Part shown: piece by piece, positions 40,431 through 42,560 of the stretch
How the letters are laid out: each line of letters starts with the position of its first letter
Position numbering within the stretch: position 1 is the stretch's first letter
Assembly (NCBI GenBank): GCA_002315285.1
Contig: DCGR01000032.1
Coordinates: 1-42,560, forward strand
Direction: 5' to 3'
Length of the DNA: 42,560 nt
Origin: Bacteroides sp. UBA1773
GTDB taxonomy: Bacteria > Bacteroidota > Bacteroidia > Bacteroidales > Bacteroidaceae
Notes under the pieces: model-generated
Seen by the model: the letters and a program-made list of their open reading frames with translations, nothing else
Databases searched by the model: none
What the model was told of the DNA's origin: nothing
Made by a program: the position numbers and the translations under genes

Positions 40431-42395
40431 TTACTGTGGACGGATGACAGCAGCAAAACCACCATTACGGGCCACTTTCACTTTGAAGGTATCGGTAGCC
40501 TTCACCTTTGTGGTGTTCTTGCGATAGTCCATAGCCTGCTGGAATGCGTTGATGCCATCTGTGAAGGCGGTCATTTCGAAGGAACCCTCACCCAGGAAGT
40601 CAAGGGGCACCTCCACTTCACGCCAGTTGTCGGGGTTTTCGGCAGTGATACACCCTACAAACCAAGTATCGCCATGGCGTTTTGCCACCACACAGATGTC
40701 ACCTGCCTCAGCTACGAGAGCACGTGTTTCATCCCATAGCACGGGGATGCCAGCGAGGAACTCGGTGCACTCGGCATTGCGGTAGTACAGGGTGGGATTA
40801 TCGGCCAGCATCTGGGTACCTGTCTCGTAGATGATGAGTTGGGCCAGTTGGTAGGCGCGGGTTCCGATGCTGGCATTGTCGGGGCGACGGGCTGCATACT
40901 TGTCGGGCTGATGGCTGATCATGGCACCAGGAGTGAAGTCCATGGCACCGCACACATTACGCATGAAGGGGATGTAAAGGCTGTTCTGGGGCTGGCAACT
41001 GCCGTTCTGCTCCATACCGCGCACACCTTCATAGGCCAGCACATTGGGATACTTGAACTCGAGTCCGGCCGGCTTGTAGGCGCCATGGAAGTCCACAAAC
41101 AAATGGTTCTCGGCTGCTCGCTTGGCCACCTTCTCGTAGAAGTTCACCATCACTTGGTCGCTGCGATCCATGAAGTCAATTTTCACACCAGATACACCCC
41201 ATTCGGCAAATTTCTCGAAGAGATCCATGTTTTTCTCCACACAGAGCCATGTGAGCCAGAGCACGATGCCCACACCTTTCTCCTTGCCATAGCGAAGCAG
41301 TTCCATGAGGTCCACGTTTGGATTGGGAGTGAAGGGATCAAGGGTGCTCTTGGCCCAACCCTCGTCCAAGAGGATGTATTCAATGCCATAGTTTGCCGCA
41401 AAGTCGATGAAGTACTTGTAGGTTTCCACATTCAGGCCAGAGACGAAGTTCACGTCAGGCCCATAGGGAACCGCACCATTCCACCACTCCCAGCTCACCT
41501 TGCCCGGACGAATCCAGTTGGTATCACCGATGACACTCTTCTGTGCCAGACGGCACGACATGGTGCTTTCAATCAGCTGTCCATCCTGAGTGGCAATGAC
41601 GAAATAGCGCCAGGGGAACGAACGTGTTCCATCGGTACGTGCGATATAGTCGGCAAGCTTATCTTGCGACAAATAACGGTCGCCACGTTGTGTGAATTCT
41701 ACAGGACACCGCGGGAAGGTGGCTTTCACGCCAGCCTCACCATTGGGTTGAACGAACATGCCGGCATAGTCCAGCAAGTCGGTTTCGCTCAGGAGAATCT
41801 TGGCACCCTTCTTCGTGTCTATGAGCACGGGAAGCTCGGCCAGTTTGCCATCAGCAGCCCATTCGGCCACAGTGTGGTGCGTATAGGGCTCCTCGTTGTT
41901 GCATACGAAGCCTCTGGGCTCCTGCAGATGCAGCATGGCCTCGGCAGGAAGGTTGATGACGCTCTCTTCGCCCATCACATCCACAGTGCCTTTTTTGCGG
42001 GTGATGAAGCGGTAAGCCACACCATCGTTGAAAGCACGGAATTCGAGTGAATATCCACAACGGAAGTCCATGCGCAACTGGTTGTACCTGTTCTGCACCT
42101 TCGAAAACTTGAGGGGGACAACGGGAGTGATTGTCTCATCTACCGAGGTCACCTTCCTGGATGTGAGTCTGGGGTTGACACCCAGCACCTCGCTGCCGAA
42201 TGTCAGTGACACGCTGTTGTCCTTCATGAGCACTTCCTCGCCACACGAAACGGAGTAGGTAATCTTGTCGCCCAACGACACTTCTACTGAGAGATGCTTG
42301 TCGGGCGAGGTGAGTTGGATACTTTTCTGTGCGAAAGCTGTTATGCAACACAGGGTGAGAGTAAGGGCGATGCCCATTGTTCGAATCTTTTTCAT
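40431..42395 (-). CDS. GH97-family glycosidase, probably retaining alpha-galactosidase type
   Basis: A 654-residue exported enzyme (signal peptide ending ITAFAQ). The layout is that of GH97: an N-terminal beta-sandwich (IQLTSPDKHLSVEVS, LEFRAFNDGVAYRF), a central TIM barrel (YILLDEGWAK, GVKIDFMDRSDQ, YEGVRGMEQ) and a C-terminal beta domain. GH97 contains inverting alpha-glucosidases (SusB) and retaining alpha-galactosidases with an Asp nucleophile. Here Asp407 in KIDFMD and Glu462 in GMEQN are 55 residues apart, matching the nucleophile/acid spacing I recall for the retaining Bacteroides enzyme, which favours alpha-galactosidase. It likely acts on oligosaccharides in the periplasm. It is transcribed toward the M6-like gene. 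Confidence 0.88.
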   Translation of the reverse strand: MKKIRTMGIALTLTLCCITAFAQKSIQLTSPDKHLSVEVSLGDKITYSVSCGEEVLMKDNSVSLTFGSEVLGVNPRLTSRKVTSVDETITPVVPLKFSKVQNRYNQLRMDFRCGYSLEFRAFNDGVAYRFITRKKGTVDVMGEESVINLPAEAMLHLQEPRGFVCNNEEPYTHHTVAEWAADGKLAELPVLIDTKKGAKILLSETDLLDYAGMFVQPNGEAGVKATFPRCPVEFTQRGDRYLSQDKLADYIARTDGTRSFPWRYFVIATQDGQLIESTMSCRLAQKSVIGDTNWIRPGKVSWEWWNGAVPYGPDVNFVSGLNVETYKYFIDFAANYGIEYILLDEGWAKSTLDPFTPNPNVDLMELLRYGKEKGVGIVLWLTWLCVEKNMDLFEKFAEWGVSGVKIDFMDRSDQVMVNFYEKVAKRAAENHLFVDFHGAYKPAGLEFKYPNVLAYEGVRGMEQNGSCQPQNSLYIPFMRNVCGAMDFTPGAMISHQPDKYAARRPDNASIGTRAYQLAQLIIYETGTQMLADNPTLYYRNAECTEFLAGIPVLWDETRALVAEAGDICVVAKRHGDTWFVGCITAENPDNWREVEVPLDFLGEGSFEMTAFTDGINAFQQAMDYRKNTTKVKATDTFKVKVARNGGFAAVIRPQ

Positions 42396-42560
42396 ATATC
42401 ACACCTAGGTTGTTCAATTTGATGTAACAGTTTTTGAAACAAAATCATCTACTTTTACATGGTCTGAGATATGGCGTTTATGTTGTTAATTTTTAACTAT
42501 TTATCGTGTATTTTTAACTCGTAAAAATTGTGTATTTCATTGATTATTAGTAATTTTGCT
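42396..42560. other. AT-rich upstream region of the GH97 gene, cut by window edge
   Basis: This presumably contains the GH97 promoter on the minus strand, but no clean TAnnTTTG match was found there. The last 60 bases are very AT-rich. No coding region is evident. Confidence 0.4.

Noticed and set aside
1..42560. tRNA, rRNA, CRISPR arrays, transposases, integrases
   Set aside because: None was recognised on either strand by reading; a dedicated scan (tRNAscan-SE, Infernal, CRISPR finder) would be needed to exclude them fully.

Overview
The window reads as a Bacteroidales chromosome, most likely Prevotella or a close relative. The reasons are TAnnTTTG-type -7 boxes, weak Shine-Dalgarno use, a DUF4294 protein, a GH97 glycosidase, a fimbrillin-like lipoprotein, and a type VI secretion system (T6SS) of the Bacteroidetes kind (TssB/C/D/E/F/G/H/I/K recognisable, no TssJ/L/M). 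Species assignment is inference. No rRNA, tRNA, CRISPR array or intact insertion sequence was seen.

Left flank (1-11.3 kb, visibly GC-richer): the 3' end of a PD-(D/E)XK protein, an HD-domain hydrolase, an exported metallophosphoesterase, a SWIM/SNF2 helicase (-), an exported M16 peptidase, a HAD phosphatase plus DUF4294 protein (- operon), and a helix-hairpin-helix/outer-membrane-barrel protein. These look like ordinary chromosomal genes.

Centre (11.4-34.85 kb): one long co-directional locus with a candidate promoter at 11449-11481 and a strong hairpin terminator at 34802-34843. Order: ClpV (TssH), TssB, TssC, four Hcp/TssD-family proteins, VgrG with a long C-terminal extension, a beta-solenoid/coiled-coil companion, a DUF4280 PAAR-like tip, a protein that aligns by eye with ribosome recycling factor (RRF), an E1-like enzyme, TssG, TssK, TssE, TssF, a ubiquitin-like protein ending in Gly, an E2-like enzyme, an exported protein, an exported coiled-coil protein with one C-terminal membrane segment, and a large membrane protein with VWA-like, RING-finger and FHA-like parts. 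Many junctions overlap by 4-14 bases.

The striking point is that a complete E1-E2-ubiquitin-like-RING set is woven into the operon of a contractile secretion machine. E1 is translationally coupled to TssG. Ubl and E2 sit between TssF and the membrane proteins. The RING lies in a predicted cytosolic loop of an inner-membrane protein whose gene ends the operon. I infer that a ubiquitin-like modifier is conjugated to a T6SS component or cargo at the membrane/baseplate interface. The RRF-like protein next to E1 is a second unexplained element. Comparative-genomic work has predicted bacterial E1/E2/RING/YukD-like Ubl systems, and operons such as Bil act in antiviral defence. I do not know of a described T6SS with such a pathway built in, but I cannot search.

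Right flank (34.85-42.56 kb): a truncated acyltransferase-like remnant, a GH2-like protein without a catalytic domain, a 45-residue small protein, a fimbrillin-like lipoprotein, an M6-like metalloprotease, a shared bidirectional terminator and a GH97 glycosidase on the minus strand.
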